The notes: a model not told the origin generated them from the letters alone. 64,000 nucleotides of DNA from Bacillota bacterium (GCA_023402395.1 JAEYGI010000040.1:620001-684000); one strand, 5' to 3'. Positions 1 to 8,271 are shown, numbered from the stretch's first letter. Program-made: numbers and translations.

Positions 1-1198
1 GATGGGATTGGTTTCCCCGGGCGGAGTTCACAGTCATACCGAGCATTTGTACGGAATCATCCGTTTGGCCAAAGAGTTCGGGGTGAAACAAGTTTATATC
101 CATGCGTTTCTGGACGGGCGGGATACGCCGCCGGAGAGCGCCAAAGAATATGTGAATGAGTTGGAACAGGTCTGCCGGGACGAGGATTTTGGAGCGATTG
201 CCACGGTCAGCGGCAGGTATTACGCGATGGACCGGGATAAACGCTGGGAGCGGGTAGAAAAGGCTTATGCGGCGATGGCGTATGGCGAAGGTGAAAAAGC
301 CGACTCCGCGGCGCAAGCCGTTATCAATTCGTATGCGCAAGGAATTACCGACGAGTTTGTCTTGCCCACGGTGATCCTCCGGGCGGGTGAGCCGGTGGCC
401 ACGATCCGCTCCGGCGATCCGGTGATCTTCTTCAACTTCCGTCCGGACCGGGCCCGCGAGATTACCCGGGCTTTCGTCGATCCTGACTTTCAAGGATTTG
501 AGCGGGCCGTCCCGCTCAAACCGCGATTCGTCTGCATGACGCAGTATGATATAACTCTGGATGTGCCTTTATTGTTTCCTCCTGAGGAACGAATGAAGAA
601 CATCCTGACCGAAGTGTTCGCGGACAGCGGATTAAAACAATTGCGGATCGCTGAGACCGAAAAATACGCCCATGTGACGTTCTTCTTTAATGGCGGCGAG
701 GAGCCTCCCTATCCGTTGGAGGACCGGATTCTGATTCCTTCCCCCAAAGTCGCCACCTATGACCTTAAGCCGGAGATGAGCGCCTTTGAAGTGACCGAGG
801 CGGTATTGGCCGAAATCGCCAAGAATAAGTACGATGCGATCATCATGAACTATGCCAACTGTGATATGGTTGGGCACACCGGGGTTCTGGAAGCGGCCCG
901 CCAGGCGGTGGAAACGGTTGACCGCTGCCTGTCCCGGGTCGTTCCGGCGATTCTGGAAAAAGGCGGCGCGGTCGTCATCACCGCCGATCACGGCAACGCC
1001 GAGTTAATGAAGGACTATCAAACCGGTGAGCCCTATACGGCGCACACCACATTCCCGGTGCCGGTAATCGTGGCCGGAGCATCGGGAATAGCCGGTCTCC
1101 GGGACGGAAGTCTGGCGGACTTGGCTCCAACCGTCCTGGAATTGCTGGGAGTGGAAAAACCGGCGGAAATGACCGGGCGCTCGCTGTTGAATTCGTAG
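1..1198 (+). CDS. gpmI: 2,3-bisphosphoglycerate-independent phosphoglycerate mutase (5' truncated by window edge)
   Basis: Interconverts 3- and 2-phosphoglycerate in glycolysis using two Mn ions; cytosolic. The visible 398 codons are the C-terminal part of a family of about 510 residues, so the N-terminal segment with the active serine lies outside the window. Family motifs are present in order: GGVHSH at the start, DRDKRWERV, FFNFRPDRAREITRAF, CDMVGHTG and ADHGNAELM with metal-binding Asp/His, then HTTFPVPVIV. The first visible codon is an ATG but aligns with the interior of the family, so it is not the start. It precedes eno, the next glycolytic step, in the same direction, as in many Firmicute glycolytic operons. 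Identification is secure. Confidence 0.95.
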   Translation, partial: MGLVSPGGVHSHTEHLYGIIRLAKEFGVKQVYIHAFLDGRDTPPESAKEYVNELEQVCRDEDFGAIATVSGRYYAMDRDKRWERVEKAYAAMAYGEGEKADSAAQAVINSYAQGITDEFVLPTVILRAGEPVATIRSGDPVIFFNFRPDRAREITRAFVDPDFQGFERAVPLKPRFVCMTQYDITLDVPLLFPPEERMKNILTEVFADSGLKQLRIAETEKYAHVTFFFNGGEEPPYPLEDRILIPSPKVATYDLKPEMSAFEVTEAVLAEIAKNKYDAIIMNYANCDMVGHTGVLEAARQAVETVDRCLSRVVPAILEKGGAVVITADHGNAELMKDYQTGEPYTAHTTFPVPVIVAGASGIAGLRDGSLADLAPTVLELLGVEKPAEMTGRSLLNS

Positions 1199-1575
1199 AT
1201 CGCGCCTTGGTCCAATGAATCGAGTTCATCCGATATTAAATTGTTGTTTCCGGACCGACCGGATAACGGATTTTTAAAGGAATTTGCTTAATTTTGTCTA
1301 AAAAGAGGAAGACCGGACCGGAGGAAAGGATTCCGGGTCCGTCGGAATCCTTTGCGAAGTCGAAAAAAATCAGTTTTTGGCGGAGGAAGGAACTTCGGGG
1401 ACATCGGCGGGATGATTGGTGACCGGGATGAAATGACGGATAGGAAATGGATATCTTTACGAAGCAATTTCCCATTCCGGCGTTGCGGCATGCTATTTCC
1501 GATCCATAAGACCGTCCGGTAGGCCAATTTTCAAGATTTCGCTTCGTAAAAAATCATAACGGGAGGATGTTTTAC
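1199..1575. other. gpmI-eno spacer (377 bp) without a gene
   Basis: No ORF here has a ribosome site or recognisable product. The middle part, about 1286-1453, shows weak 21-bp periodicity (see array D). The final bases carry the eno ribosome site. No clear promoter or terminator was recognised, so whether eno is cotranscribed with gpmI is open. Confidence 0.6.
1286..1453. repeat. Degenerate 21-bp phased tandem array D, upstream of eno
   Basis: Cut into 21-base units from 1286, eight units line up loosely: positions 12-13 are mostly CC, TC or similar and the last six positions are purine rich. Units 1307-1327 and 1328-1348 are the clearest pair (both start GGA, have CC at 12-13 and a GGAA near the end). 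In the antisense frame the period appears as heptads with Phe-Arg pairs. A 20-mer near 1359-1378 recurs at 19/20 identity in array E. The periodicity is by eye and weaker than in arrays A-C. Confidence 0.45.
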
Positions 1576-2883
1576 ATGACTTCAATTGTCGACATTTATG
1601 CACGGGAGATACTGGATTCGCGTGGCAACCCCACTGTCGAAGTCGAAGTGGAGCTCGCTGACGGCAGCGTCGGCCGGGCCGCCGTTCCTTCGGGCGCTTC
1701 GACCGGAGCGTTTGAAGCGGTAGAGTTGCGCGACGGCGATAAAGGCCGTTATCTCGGCCGCGGCGTCCAAAAAGCGGTGGACAACGTCAATGAGGAGATC
1801 GCCTCTGAAGTAATCGGTCTGGACGCGCTGGATCAGGTAACCGTCGATAAAGTGATGATCGAGCTCGACGGCACTCCCAACAAAGCAAAGCTCGGCGCCA
1901 ACGCCATTCTCGGCGTGTCCCTGGCGGTCGCCAAGGCGGCGGCGCTCAGCCTGAATCAGCCGCTCTATCGTTATCTCGGCGGCGTGAATTCCAAAGAACT
2001 GCCGGTACCGATGATGAACATCTTAAACGGCGGAAAACATGCCGACAATAGCGTTGATCTCCAGGAATTCATGGTCATGCCGGTCGGCGCTCCCAGTTTT
2101 GCCGAGTGCTTGCGCTGGGGAGCCGAAATCTTCCACGCGTTAAAGAAGGTCCTGAAAGATAAGGGCTACAGCACCGCGGTGGGCGATGAAGGCGGATACG
2201 CCCCGAATCTTAAGAGCAATCAGGAAGCCCTGGACGTTATCATGGCCGCGATCGAACAAGCCGGCTACAAACCCGGCGAGCAGATTATGATCGCCATGGA
2301 TCCGGCTTCGACCGAACTGTGGGAAGAGGCCAAGAAAAAGGGTGAGGAAGGCAAGTATTTCTTCTGGAAATCCAATATTTTGAAAACTTCGGCGGAGATG
2401 GCTGAGTTCTGGGCCGATCTGGCCGCCAACTACCCGATTATCTCCATTGAAGACGGCATGGCCGAAGAGGACTGGGATGGTTGGAAGATGCTGACCGAAC
2501 GCTTGGGCGGCAAAGTCCAGTTGGTCGGTGACGATCTGTTCGTCACCAATACCGAACGGTTAAGCAAGGGAATCAAACTGGGCGTGGCCAATTCCATTCT
2601 GATCAAGGTCAACCAGATCGGTTCCTTGACGGAAACTCTGGATGCCATTGAAATGGCGAAACGGGCCGGGTATACCGCAATCATCTCCCACCGTTCCGGC
2701 GAGACCGAAGATGCGACCATCGCCGACATCGCCGTGGCCACCAATGCCGGGCAGATCAAGACCGGCGCCCCTTCCCGGACCGACCGGGTGGCCAAATATA
2801 ACCAACTGCTGCGGATCGAGGATCTTTTAGCCGAGGAAGCGATTTACCCCGGTAAAAAAGCGTTCTATAATATTTTTCGGTAA
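1576..2883 (+). CDS. eno: Enolase (phosphopyruvate hydratase)
   Basis: Dehydrates 2-phosphoglycerate to phosphoenolpyruvate; Mg-dependent, cytosolic, usually oligomeric. The 435-aa length is typical. It carries the N-terminal DSRGNPTVE signature, the SGASTGAFEAVELRDGD mobile loop, GDEGGYAPN with the catalytic acid, LIKVNQIGSLTE with the catalytic lysine, and SHRSGETED near the C terminus. An ATG at 1567 is also in frame, but GGGAGG at 1561-1566 sits directly against it and lies nine bases before the ATG at 1576, which also gives the family-standard N terminus MTSIVDIYAREI. Follows gpmI in the same direction and is closed by a strong hairpin at 2905-2936. Confidence 0.98.
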   Translation: MTSIVDIYAREILDSRGNPTVEVEVELADGSVGRAAVPSGASTGAFEAVELRDGDKGRYLGRGVQKAVDNVNEEIASEVIGLDALDQVTVDKVMIELDGTPNKAKLGANAILGVSLAVAKAAALSLNQPLYRYLGGVNSKELPVPMMNILNGGKHADNSVDLQEFMVMPVGAPSFAECLRWGAEIFHALKKVLKDKGYSTAVGDEGGYAPNLKSNQEALDVIMAAIEQAGYKPGEQIMIAMDPASTELWEEAKKKGEEGKYFFWKSNILKTSAEMAEFWADLAANYPIISIEDGMAEEDWDGWKMLTERLGGKVQLVGDDLFVTNTERLSKGIKLGVANSILIKVNQIGSLTETLDAIEMAKRAGYTAIISHRSGETEDATIADIAVATNAGQIKTGAPSRTDRVAKYNQLLRIEDLLAEEAIYPGKKAFYNIFR

Positions 2884-2904
2884 TTAAAAAATTAAGGCGT
2901 TTTT

Positions 2905-2936
2905 GATAAACCCCGGATCAAAATCCGGGGTTTATC
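2905..2936 (+). terminator. Hairpin after eno
   Basis: A perfect 14-bp inverted repeat (GATAAACCCCGGAT, loop CAAA, then its complement) starts 21 bases after the eno stop. There is no long T run behind it, so it may act as an mRNA 3' stabiliser or a weak terminator. Confidence 0.65.
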
Positions 2937-2988
2937 CGACGCCGATGGAAAAAGCTGAGATTAAGCCGGGATGTCTTTGATAAAAGAC

Positions 2989-3017
2989 TTGTCGAAGTCG
3001 GCCCAGTATGCTACAAT
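2989..3017 (+). promoter_or_regulatory. Promoter of secG (sigma-A type, extended -10)
   Basis: TTGTCG at 2989-2994, a 17-base spacer, then TACAAT at 3012-3017 preceded directly by TGC (extended -10). It lies about 30 bases upstream of the secG start. Confidence 0.65.
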
Positions 3018-3049
3018 GTTGGAGTGAATGGGTTTGGAGGTGTTACGTT

Positions 3050-3280
3050 TTGAAAATGGTGCTTCAGATTCTATTATTGTTTGTATCCGTTGCTTTAACC
3101 GCTTTAATCGTTTTGCAGCCCAGCAAAGGAGAGGGGCTCGGCTCCATCGGTTCCGGTGGCCAGATGTTTTTCTCGAAAAATAAGGGGCTGGAAAAACTCC
3201 TGGACAAGGCCACCATGTGGTTGGCGATCGGATTCGGGTTATTGCTGATTTTTGTGGAAATATTTGATAAACTGTTTTAA
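3050..3280 (+). CDS. secG: Protein translocase subunit SecG
   Basis: Small membrane subunit of the SecYEG channel that assists SecA-driven export. The 76-aa product has two hydrophobic helices, about residues 3-22 and 52-72, joined by the family motif LQPSKGEGLGSIGSGG, which is diagnostic for SecG. GGAGG at 3036-3040 is nine bases before a TTG at 3050; the ATG at 3056 would be 15 bases away, so TTG is chosen. It has its own promoter and a terminator, so it is monocistronic here. In Bacillus secG precedes rnr-smpB; here other genes intervene before smpB. Confidence 0.93.
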   Translation: MKMVLQILLLFVSVALTALIVLQPSKGEGLGSIGSGGQMFFSKNKGLEKLLDKATMWLAIGFGLLLIFVEIFDKLF

Positions 3281-3303
3281 AGGGCAAACGCCCTCTTTTT
3301 TTT
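3281..3303 (+). terminator. Rho-independent terminator of secG
   Basis: AGGGC, loop AAAC, GCCCT, followed by C and eight T residues, immediately after the secG stop codon. Confidence 0.85.
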
Positions 3304-3399
3304 CCCGGATATTTATCCGCTATGAAATTAAATCTGGCACGGTCAACTTGAGTTATCTCCCAAAAGGTCATCAGCCCAAATGATGAGGAGGTAATCGAA

Positions 3400-4842
3400 G
3401 TGAAATTTTTCTCAAGCATTAAATGGCGATTGTTAATAAGTTTTTTGGGAATGGTTCTGCTCACTCTGGTGGTTGATTTCATACCCGAGGAAAATTTTGT
3501 ACTTCGGATGATCATCGTCGTCGGGTTGCTGATTTTTTATTTCATTGTAGGAAACTTCCTTATCAACAAGCTGCTGTTACGCCAGATTCAACCGTTCATC
3601 GAGATTTCCAACCGAATTTCTCAAAATGATCTCAGTCATACCATTGAAACCAACGTCAACAACGAATTTAAGGTATTGGGAAGTTCGGTGGAGCAGATGC
3701 TCAGCAACTTGCAGATGATCCTGCAGGAGAATCTGGCCGCTTCGGAAAAGTTGGCGCTCGCCGCCAACGACATGTCCAGCATGGTTCAGGAGGCCAGCGT
3801 CGCCACGGAACAGATCACCAACACTATGGATCAAATGTCCAAGGCCACCGAGGAACAATTTGAAAACATTCATCTCTCGGTGTTGGCTTCGCAGCAGATG
3901 TCGGAGACCGCTCAACAGGTAGCGGCCGAAGCGCAGCGGGCCGCCAGTTTCTCGTCACAGGCCGCGGACCGGGCTCATCACGGCGAAGAGTTGATTCAAC
4001 AAGTCCACGAAATGATCTCCAAACTTCAGGAGACGGTCGACAGTTCGGCCGAAGTGGTCCGAAAACTGGGGATGCGGTCATCGGAGATTGGAAAAATCGT
4101 GGATGTGATGCGCGGCATATCCAAACAAACGAACCTTTTGGCCCTTAACGCGGCGATTGAAGCGGCCCGTGCCGGCGAGCACGGCCGGGGTTTCTCGGTG
4201 GTCGCCGACGAGGTCCGGGTTCTGGCGGAACAATCCACCCAATCCGCAATCCAAATTGTCGGGTTGATTAACGAAATCCAGACCGACACCAGGGCCGCGG
4301 TTGAGGCGATGGAGGTCGGAACCCGGATCGTTGATGAAGCGACCGACCTGGCGGTATCGGCCAAAGAAGCCTTCAGCGCCATTACCCAGTCAGTCAACCA
4401 GACCGTGAGCACCATTCATGAGATCGCGGCGGCTTCCGAGGAGCAGGCGGCCAGCAGCGAAGAGATGACCACTACGATGCAGACAGTGGCCGATATTTCC
4501 AAGCAAAATGTGAACGGCGCCAAGCAAGTGGCGGCCGCTACCGAGGAACAGCGTCTGAATATGGAGAAGCTGGCCGATTCATCCTCCAACCTGGTTGAAA
4601 TGGCCGAGCACCTCACCGCCCTGGTTGGCCGGTTCAAGGTTAAATCTAATTTTCAACGTTGTTGGCGGGTGATTGACTGCAACTACATTAATTGTCCGGC
4701 GTATCAAGGTAAGGAGGAGAAGTGCTGGCTGGTGCCGGATACGCTCTGTGGTGACGGTCTGCCGAAGGGCTCCATCAAAAATAAACGGCAGATGTGCCAT
4801 CAATGCGAGGTATTCAAGGTCAACACTAAAGTAGATAATTAA
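3400..4842 (+). CDS. Methyl-accepting chemotaxis protein with C-terminal two-CW cysteine module
   Basis: Chemoreceptor that would signal to CheA/CheW; 480 aa. Two transmembrane helices, about residues 10-28 and 36-55, are separated by only a few residues, so there is no external sensor domain. A HAMP-like linker follows (about 56-110), then a long coiled-coil signalling domain with the conserved hairpin tip (ISKQTNLLALNAAIEAARAG, FSVVADEVRVLAEQS). The last 55 residues are unusual: they hold eight cysteines in a CW...C....CPAY....CW...T.C.......C..C pattern, like the two-CW domain known from other bacterial signalling proteins, suggesting a cytoplasmic metal or redox sensor. AGGAGGT at 3386-3392 fixes a GTG start seven bases later. 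It stands alone, without che genes nearby. Confidence 0.92.
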   Translation: MKFFSSIKWRLLISFLGMVLLTLVVDFIPEENFVLRMIIVVGLLIFYFIVGNFLINKLLLRQIQPFIEISNRISQNDLSHTIETNVNNEFKVLGSSVEQMLSNLQMILQENLAASEKLALAANDMSSMVQEASVATEQITNTMDQMSKATEEQFENIHLSVLASQQMSETAQQVAAEAQRAASFSSQAADRAHHGEELIQQVHEMISKLQETVDSSAEVVRKLGMRSSEIGKIVDVMRGISKQTNLLALNAAIEAARAGEHGRGFSVVADEVRVLAEQSTQSAIQIVGLINEIQTDTRAAVEAMEVGTRIVDEATDLAVSAKEAFSAITQSVNQTVSTIHEIAAASEEQAASSEEMTTTMQTVADISKQNVNGAKQVAAATEEQRLNMEKLADSSSNLVEMAEHLTALVGRFKVKSNFQRCWRVIDCNYINCPAYQGKEEKCWLVPDTLCGDGLPKGSIKNKRQMCHQCEVFKVNTKVDN

Positions 4843-4862
4843 CATAAATTTATTCTTAATAT

Positions 4863-4890
4863 CGCCAGACATCCGGTCTGGCGTTTTCTT
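4863..4890 (+). terminator. Rho-independent terminator of the chemoreceptor gene
   Basis: CGCCAGAC, loop ATCCG, GTCTGGCG, then TTTTCTTT, 20 bases after the stop codon. Confidence 0.85.
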
Positions 4891-4916
4891 TGGCGCAGGT
4901 GCGAGGAGGAACCACC

Positions 4917-5312
4917 ATGCAATTGGAGATTGATGACTATTGCTTTGCGTGCGGACGGGAAAATCCAATCGGGCTGAAACTCCGGTTTGAGGCCATCGAG
5001 GGCGGGGTTGCCGCCGAGTTTACCCCTTGCCGGGAACATCAGGGTTTTATCGGGATAGCGCATGGAGGAATTGTTACCACCTTGTTGGATGAAGCCATGG
5101 CACATGCAATCATTGCCGGCGGGTTTCGCGCGGTCACCGCGCGTATGGAGCTATCGTTCAAGCGTCCTTTGCTCATTGGAAGCCGGGCGGTGGTCGTGGG
5201 TAAAGTTGACGTACAGCGGGGGAAATTAATTAAGGCAGCTGCTGAGATTCGTCAGGAGGACCGGCTAGTGGCCAAAGCGGTGGCTGATTTTTTGATGTTA
5301 AAGGATAACTGA
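4917..5312 (+). CDS. PaaI/YbgC-like hotdog-fold thioesterase
   Basis: Predicted acyl-CoA thioesterase of 131 aa. The N-terminal CFACGRENPIGLKLRF is typical of a hotdog subgroup that carries a CxxCG start, and AHGGIVTTLLDEAMA is the active-site helix region with HGG and an acidic residue. It probably acts as a tetramer or hexamer in the cytosol; the substrate cannot be told from sequence. GAGGAGGA at 4903-4910 lies seven bases before the ATG at 4917; an in-frame start at 4890 would put this ribosome site inside the coding region and overlap the preceding terminator. No obvious operon partner. Confidence 0.85.
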   Translation: MQLEIDDYCFACGRENPIGLKLRFEAIEGGVAAEFTPCREHQGFIGIAHGGIVTTLLDEAMAHAIIAGGFRAVTARMELSFKRPLLIGSRAVVVGKVDVQRGKLIKAAAEIRQEDRLVAKAVADFLMLKDN

Positions 5313-5483
5313 GCTTTCAGCCATGGCAAGCCATTTCATTTTGTTGCTTCACATTTTTTAATGCATGTGATCAACATCTGTTAATTTTGTCGTTGATACC
5401 TATTCTTTTGGAATGGAAAAGCTTTTAGAAGTGTTTTGTTTGTCTATGCAACAATATTGTAACATTAACACTGGTAAATGCCA

Positions 5484-5512
5484 TTGCAAACTGAGAAGTG
5501 TCTGTCTATAAT
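5484..5512 (+). promoter_or_regulatory. Promoter of ackA
   Basis: TTGCAA at 5484-5489, 17-base spacer, perfect TATAAT at 5507-5512. It predicts a 5' leader of roughly 70 bases. A 10-bp palindrome ACAATATTGT at 5451-5460 lies just upstream and could be an operator (inference). Confidence 0.7.
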
Positions 5513-5591
5513 AGAAGTGTCTAGCCGTGCCCGGGAATTAAAGTCATACATATTACACCAACGTAAAGTTCGGTTGAGGGGGAACATTATT

Positions 5592-6794
5592 GTGTTAATA
5601 TTAGTGCTTAACAGCGGCAGCTCTTCCTTGAAGTACAAGCTGTACCAGATGACGAACGAGGAAGTGTTGGCCGCCGGGTTGGTTGAACGGATCGGCAGTA
5701 CTACGGGTAATGCCATCATCAACCATCAAGTGGGAACCGGTGACAAGATTCGAATTGAACAGAAAGTCGCCGATCATAGTGAGGCACTGAAAGCGGTTTT
5801 GGATTTCTTGATCGACCCGAACCAGGGAGTTATCAAGGCACTCGACGAGATTAAGGCGGTTGGACACCGGGTGCTTCATGGCGGAGAGATTTTCTCCGAT
5901 GCGGTAATTGTCGACGATAAGGAACTGGAACTAATCGAAAGTTTGAGGGAACTGGGCCCGTTGCATATGCCGGCCAACATCATGGGCATCAAAGCCTGTC
6001 GGGACTTGATGCCGAATACTCCTCAAATCGCCGTTTTCGACACCGCTTTTCACCAAACCATGCCCCGCAGTTCTTTCCTTTACGCATTACCGTATGAATA
6101 CTATGAAAAATATAAGATTCGCCGATACGGGTTTCACGGCACTTCCCACCGGTATGTTTCGCAACGGGCCGCGCAGATTCTTGGCAAAAAGTCCGATAAA
6201 ATCAAAATGATCACGTTGCATCTCGGCAACGGAAGCAGCGCCGCGGCGATTAAGGACGGGAAGGTATTCGATACCTCGATGGGATTTACTCCATTGGAGG
6301 GGTTTGTCATGGGAACCCGTTGCGGCGATGTCGACCCGGCCATTGTTCCGTATCTTCAGAATGTCCTGAAGCTCACCCCCACCGAAATGGACAATTTAAT
6401 GAACAAGAAAAGCGGCTTCCTGGGCATGACCGGCTTCAGTGACCTGCGTGACATTCAGAAAGCCCGGGAAGAGGGGAATGAACGGGCTCATGATGTCTAT
6501 AACGTATTCATCCAACGAATTGTAAAATATGTCGGTTCTTACTTCGCTGAACTCGGCGGTTTGGATGTCCTGGTTTTCACTGCCGGCATCGGAGAAAACG
6601 ATATTTCCGTCCGTGCCGATGTTTGTTCAAAATTGACTCATCTCGGCATTGATTTCGACTTTAAGAAGAACGAGGAACTTCGCGGTAAAGAGGCGATTAT
6701 CAGTAAATCCCGTTCCAAGGTTACGGTGATGGTTGTTCCGACCAACGAAGAATTGCTGATTGCCCGTGACTCGTACTATCTGGTGAAAAAATAA
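5592..6794 (+). CDS. ackA: Acetate kinase
   Basis: Interconverts acetyl phosphate + ADP and acetate + ATP, the ATP-yielding end of acetate fermentation. The 400-aa product shows family signatures: LVLNSGSSSLKYKL at the N terminus, VGHRVLHGG, FDTAFHQTMP, YGFHGTSHRYVS, HLGNGSS, DTSMGFTPLEG, GTRCGDVDP and FTAGIGEN, in the expected order. An in-frame upstream extension to 5478 overlaps the promoter, so it is excluded. GAGGGGG at 5576-5582 lies nine bases before the GTG at 5592. A phosphotransacetylase gene is not adjacent. The gene has its own promoter and terminator. Confidence 0.97.
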   Translation: MLILVLNSGSSSLKYKLYQMTNEEVLAAGLVERIGSTTGNAIINHQVGTGDKIRIEQKVADHSEALKAVLDFLIDPNQGVIKALDEIKAVGHRVLHGGEIFSDAVIVDDKELELIESLRELGPLHMPANIMGIKACRDLMPNTPQIAVFDTAFHQTMPRSSFLYALPYEYYEKYKIRRYGFHGTSHRYVSQRAAQILGKKSDKIKMITLHLGNGSSAAAIKDGKVFDTSMGFTPLEGFVMGTRCGDVDPAIVPYLQNVLKLTPTEMDNLMNKKSGFLGMTGFSDLRDIQKAREEGNERAHDVYNVFIQRIVKYVGSYFAELGGLDVLVFTAGIGENDISVRADVCSKLTHLGIDFDFKKNEELRGKEAIISKSRSKVTVMVVPTNEELLIARDSYYLVKK

Positions 6795-6815
6795 CCAACG
6801 TCAAGCGATTTCCAG

Positions 6816-6841
6816 GGGCTTCCGGGAGGAGGCCCTTTTTT
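6816..6841 (+). terminator. Rho-independent terminator of ackA
   Basis: GGGCTTCC, loop GGGA, GGAGGCCC (one G-U pair), followed by six T residues. Confidence 0.85.
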
Positions 6842-6875
6842 ATTGGCGCGCTCCTGGAACGGAGCGGAAAGGAAC

Positions 6876-6903
6876 TTGACAATTCTCCAGTTCGTGCTAT
6901 AAT
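6876..6903 (+). promoter_or_regulatory. Strong promoter of smpB
   Basis: Consensus TTGACA at 6876-6881, 16-base spacer ending in TGC, consensus TATAAT at 6898-6903: a near-ideal sigma-A promoter with extended -10, 31 bases before the smpB ATG. Confidence 0.85.
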
Positions 6904-6934
6904 ATTTTAGCAAACCGGAGAGAAGGGTTGGACC

Positions 6935-7408
6935 ATGCCGGAACGGGAACGAAAAAGCATCGCGGTAAACCGTCGCGCCCGCCATGATTATTTCATTGAG
7001 GAGACTTACGAGGCTGGGATTGTCCTGACCGGCACCGAGGTTAAATCGTTACGGCTCGGCAAAGGCAATCTCCAGGACAGTTTCGCCCGGATCGTCAATC
7101 AAGAGATTATCCTGGAGAACTGTCATATCAGCCCTTACGATTTTGGGAATCGTTTCAATCACGAACCGACCCGCACCCGGAAACTGCTCATGCATAAACA
7201 GGAGATTATTCGTTTGTTCAGTAAAGTGCGTGAGCAAGGTTTGACGCTGGTACCGCTGCAGATGTACTTTGATGAGCAGGGGCGGGTAAAGGTCGAGTTA
7301 GCGCTCGCCAAAGGAAAGAAACTTTACGATAAGCGGGACGATATGGCCAAAAAGGACGCGGCCCGGGAAGTTGACCGGGTAATGAGGGATCGGCAACGAA
7401 ACCGTTAA
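6935..7408 (+). CDS. smpB: SsrA-binding protein SmpB
   Basis: Binds the tRNA-like domain of tmRNA and delivers it to stalled ribosomes for trans-translation. The 157-aa product begins with the family pattern KSIAVNRRARHDYFIEETYEAGIVLTGTEVKSLR, has the EGNLQDSFA-like segment (GKGNLQDSFARI), the NCHISPY motif and the basic C-terminal tail (AKGKKLYDKRDDMAKKDAAREVDR) that enters the empty mRNA channel. It is followed after 153 bases by its RNA partner ssrA, the common Firmicute arrangement. Confidence 0.97.
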   Translation: MPERERKSIAVNRRARHDYFIEETYEAGIVLTGTEVKSLRLGKGNLQDSFARIVNQEIILENCHISPYDFGNRFNHEPTRTRKLLMHKQEIIRLFSKVREQGLTLVPLQMYFDEQGRVKVELALAKGKKLYDKRDDMAKKDAAREVDRVMRDRQRNR

Positions 7409-7415
7409 AATGTGA

Positions 7416-7421
7416 TATAAT
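7416..7421 (+). promoter_or_regulatory. Possible extended -10 promoter for ssrA
   Basis: TATAAT at 7416-7421 preceded by TGA at 7413-7415, eight bases after the smpB stop. No good -35 is seen at the usual distance. It would give a precursor with about 130 bases of 5' leader. Confidence 0.35.
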
Positions 7422-7561
7422 AGGAGTAGTGGGTTGTTTGTTCTTGGTTTCTTAGTTGGTTGTCGGTTCCTGGGAAACCTTGGAAGGGAACCTTTGACAA
7501 TTGAATAGATGTCATACCCAACCGATGAACTTGGAACGTCCATTTTTTGATCGTTATTAAT

Positions 7562-7912
7562 GGGGGCGACCGGTTTCGACGGGGAGAGTGGTGGCAGAGG
7601 TAGCGGGTCGAGGTGCTGTGGCCTCGTTAAACTGCAGCAAGCACATTAAGTGCCAATAACAATTACGCTTTAGCTGCTTAATTGTAAGTAGCCGTCCAAC
7701 TCGAGCTTAACCCGGGAGGTCGGGGCGGGCGTCAAATAAACCGGGACGCTCTTTGGTCAATTCTCGGAGGCCAAAGCTAAGATTATCGAGATAGCCAAGG
7801 CTCAGTTCGTCCGTAGACGGAGCCAAAGCAAAATCCAAACTGCGGTCTGCACCCGGAGAAGCTTCTGTGGCTGCCTTTTCGGACGGGGGTTCGACTCCCC
7901 CCGCCTCCACCA
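7562..7912 (+). ncRNA. ssrA: Transfer-messenger RNA (tmRNA)
   Basis: Rescues stalled ribosomes with SmpB. The 351-base one-piece RNA starts GGGGGCGACC, continues GGTTTCGAC, and ends with a T-arm GGGGGTTCGACTCCCCC and CGCCTCCACCA; the first seven bases pair with CGCCTCC to form the tRNA-like acceptor stem (one G-U). CCA is encoded. The messenger part has the resume codon GCC at 7652-7654 and reads ANNNYALAA, then TAA at 7679-7681, so the complete tag would be AANNNYALAA. The GCC assignment rests on comparison with the known UAGUC-GCA context and could be off; an upstream in-frame GCA would give a longer tag. Confidence 0.97.
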
Positions 7913-7928
7913 ATTTTAATTAAATTGA

Positions 7929-7959
7929 AAGTTCGCTTACGACAAAGCGGGCTTTTTTT
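7929..7959 (+). terminator. Rho-independent terminator of ssrA
   Basis: AAGTTCGCTT, loop ACGACA, AAGCGGGCTT (two G-U pairs), then five more T residues, beginning 17 bases after the encoded CCA. Confidence 0.8.
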
Positions 7960-8019
7960 GTTACCCTCAACGATCCTTTACATCGCCGCTTTATTTATTC
8001 CTCTTTGGGCAATATTCCG

Positions 8020-8271
8020 TTGCCGACTGACTCTGTTCCATTGCCAACTGACTTATTCACATTGTAACAATGCGTTTCTACATTGCAAGGTTACAATTCT
8101 CTATTGCGATCCATCAATTGGAAATTGGGAGAACGCTCTCCACTAAAACTAAGTAACAATCGACACGGGAGAGATTACAATCGGGCATTGCCAGATGAGG
8201 TCCGACAATTGGCATCCACCAATTGGAAATTGGCAGCTTACTTTTTCACATTGAAAGTTTGACCAAGGCTT
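8020..8271. repeat. 21-bp phased tandem array C, downstream of ssrA
   Basis: Twelve consecutive units of exactly 21 bases run from 8020. Ten of the twelve begin with TTG (8020, 8041, 8062, 8083, 8104, 8125, 8188, 8209, 8230, 8251); those at 8146 and 8167 do not. Several begin TTGCC or TTGGC and end with ACA, TCCA or GAAA. Apart from these columns the units have diverged. The array fills most of the 373 bases between the ssrA terminator and the promoter at 8333. An ORF across it (7925-8146) reads as Cys-containing heptads but has no ribosome site and is not called. Confidence 0.75.

Noticed and set aside
1236..1527. Two 79-codon minus-strand ORFs before eno
   Set aside because: No ribosome sites; their apparent repeats reflect the 21-bp periodicity of the spacer.
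7494..7499. TTGACA before ssrA as a -35 element
   Set aside because: No acceptable -10 at 15-19 bases (the region reads CATACCCA).
7707..7913. Minus-strand ORF of 68 codons across tmRNA
   Set aside because: It is the antisense of ssrA; no ribosome site, and the sequence is fully explained by the RNA gene.
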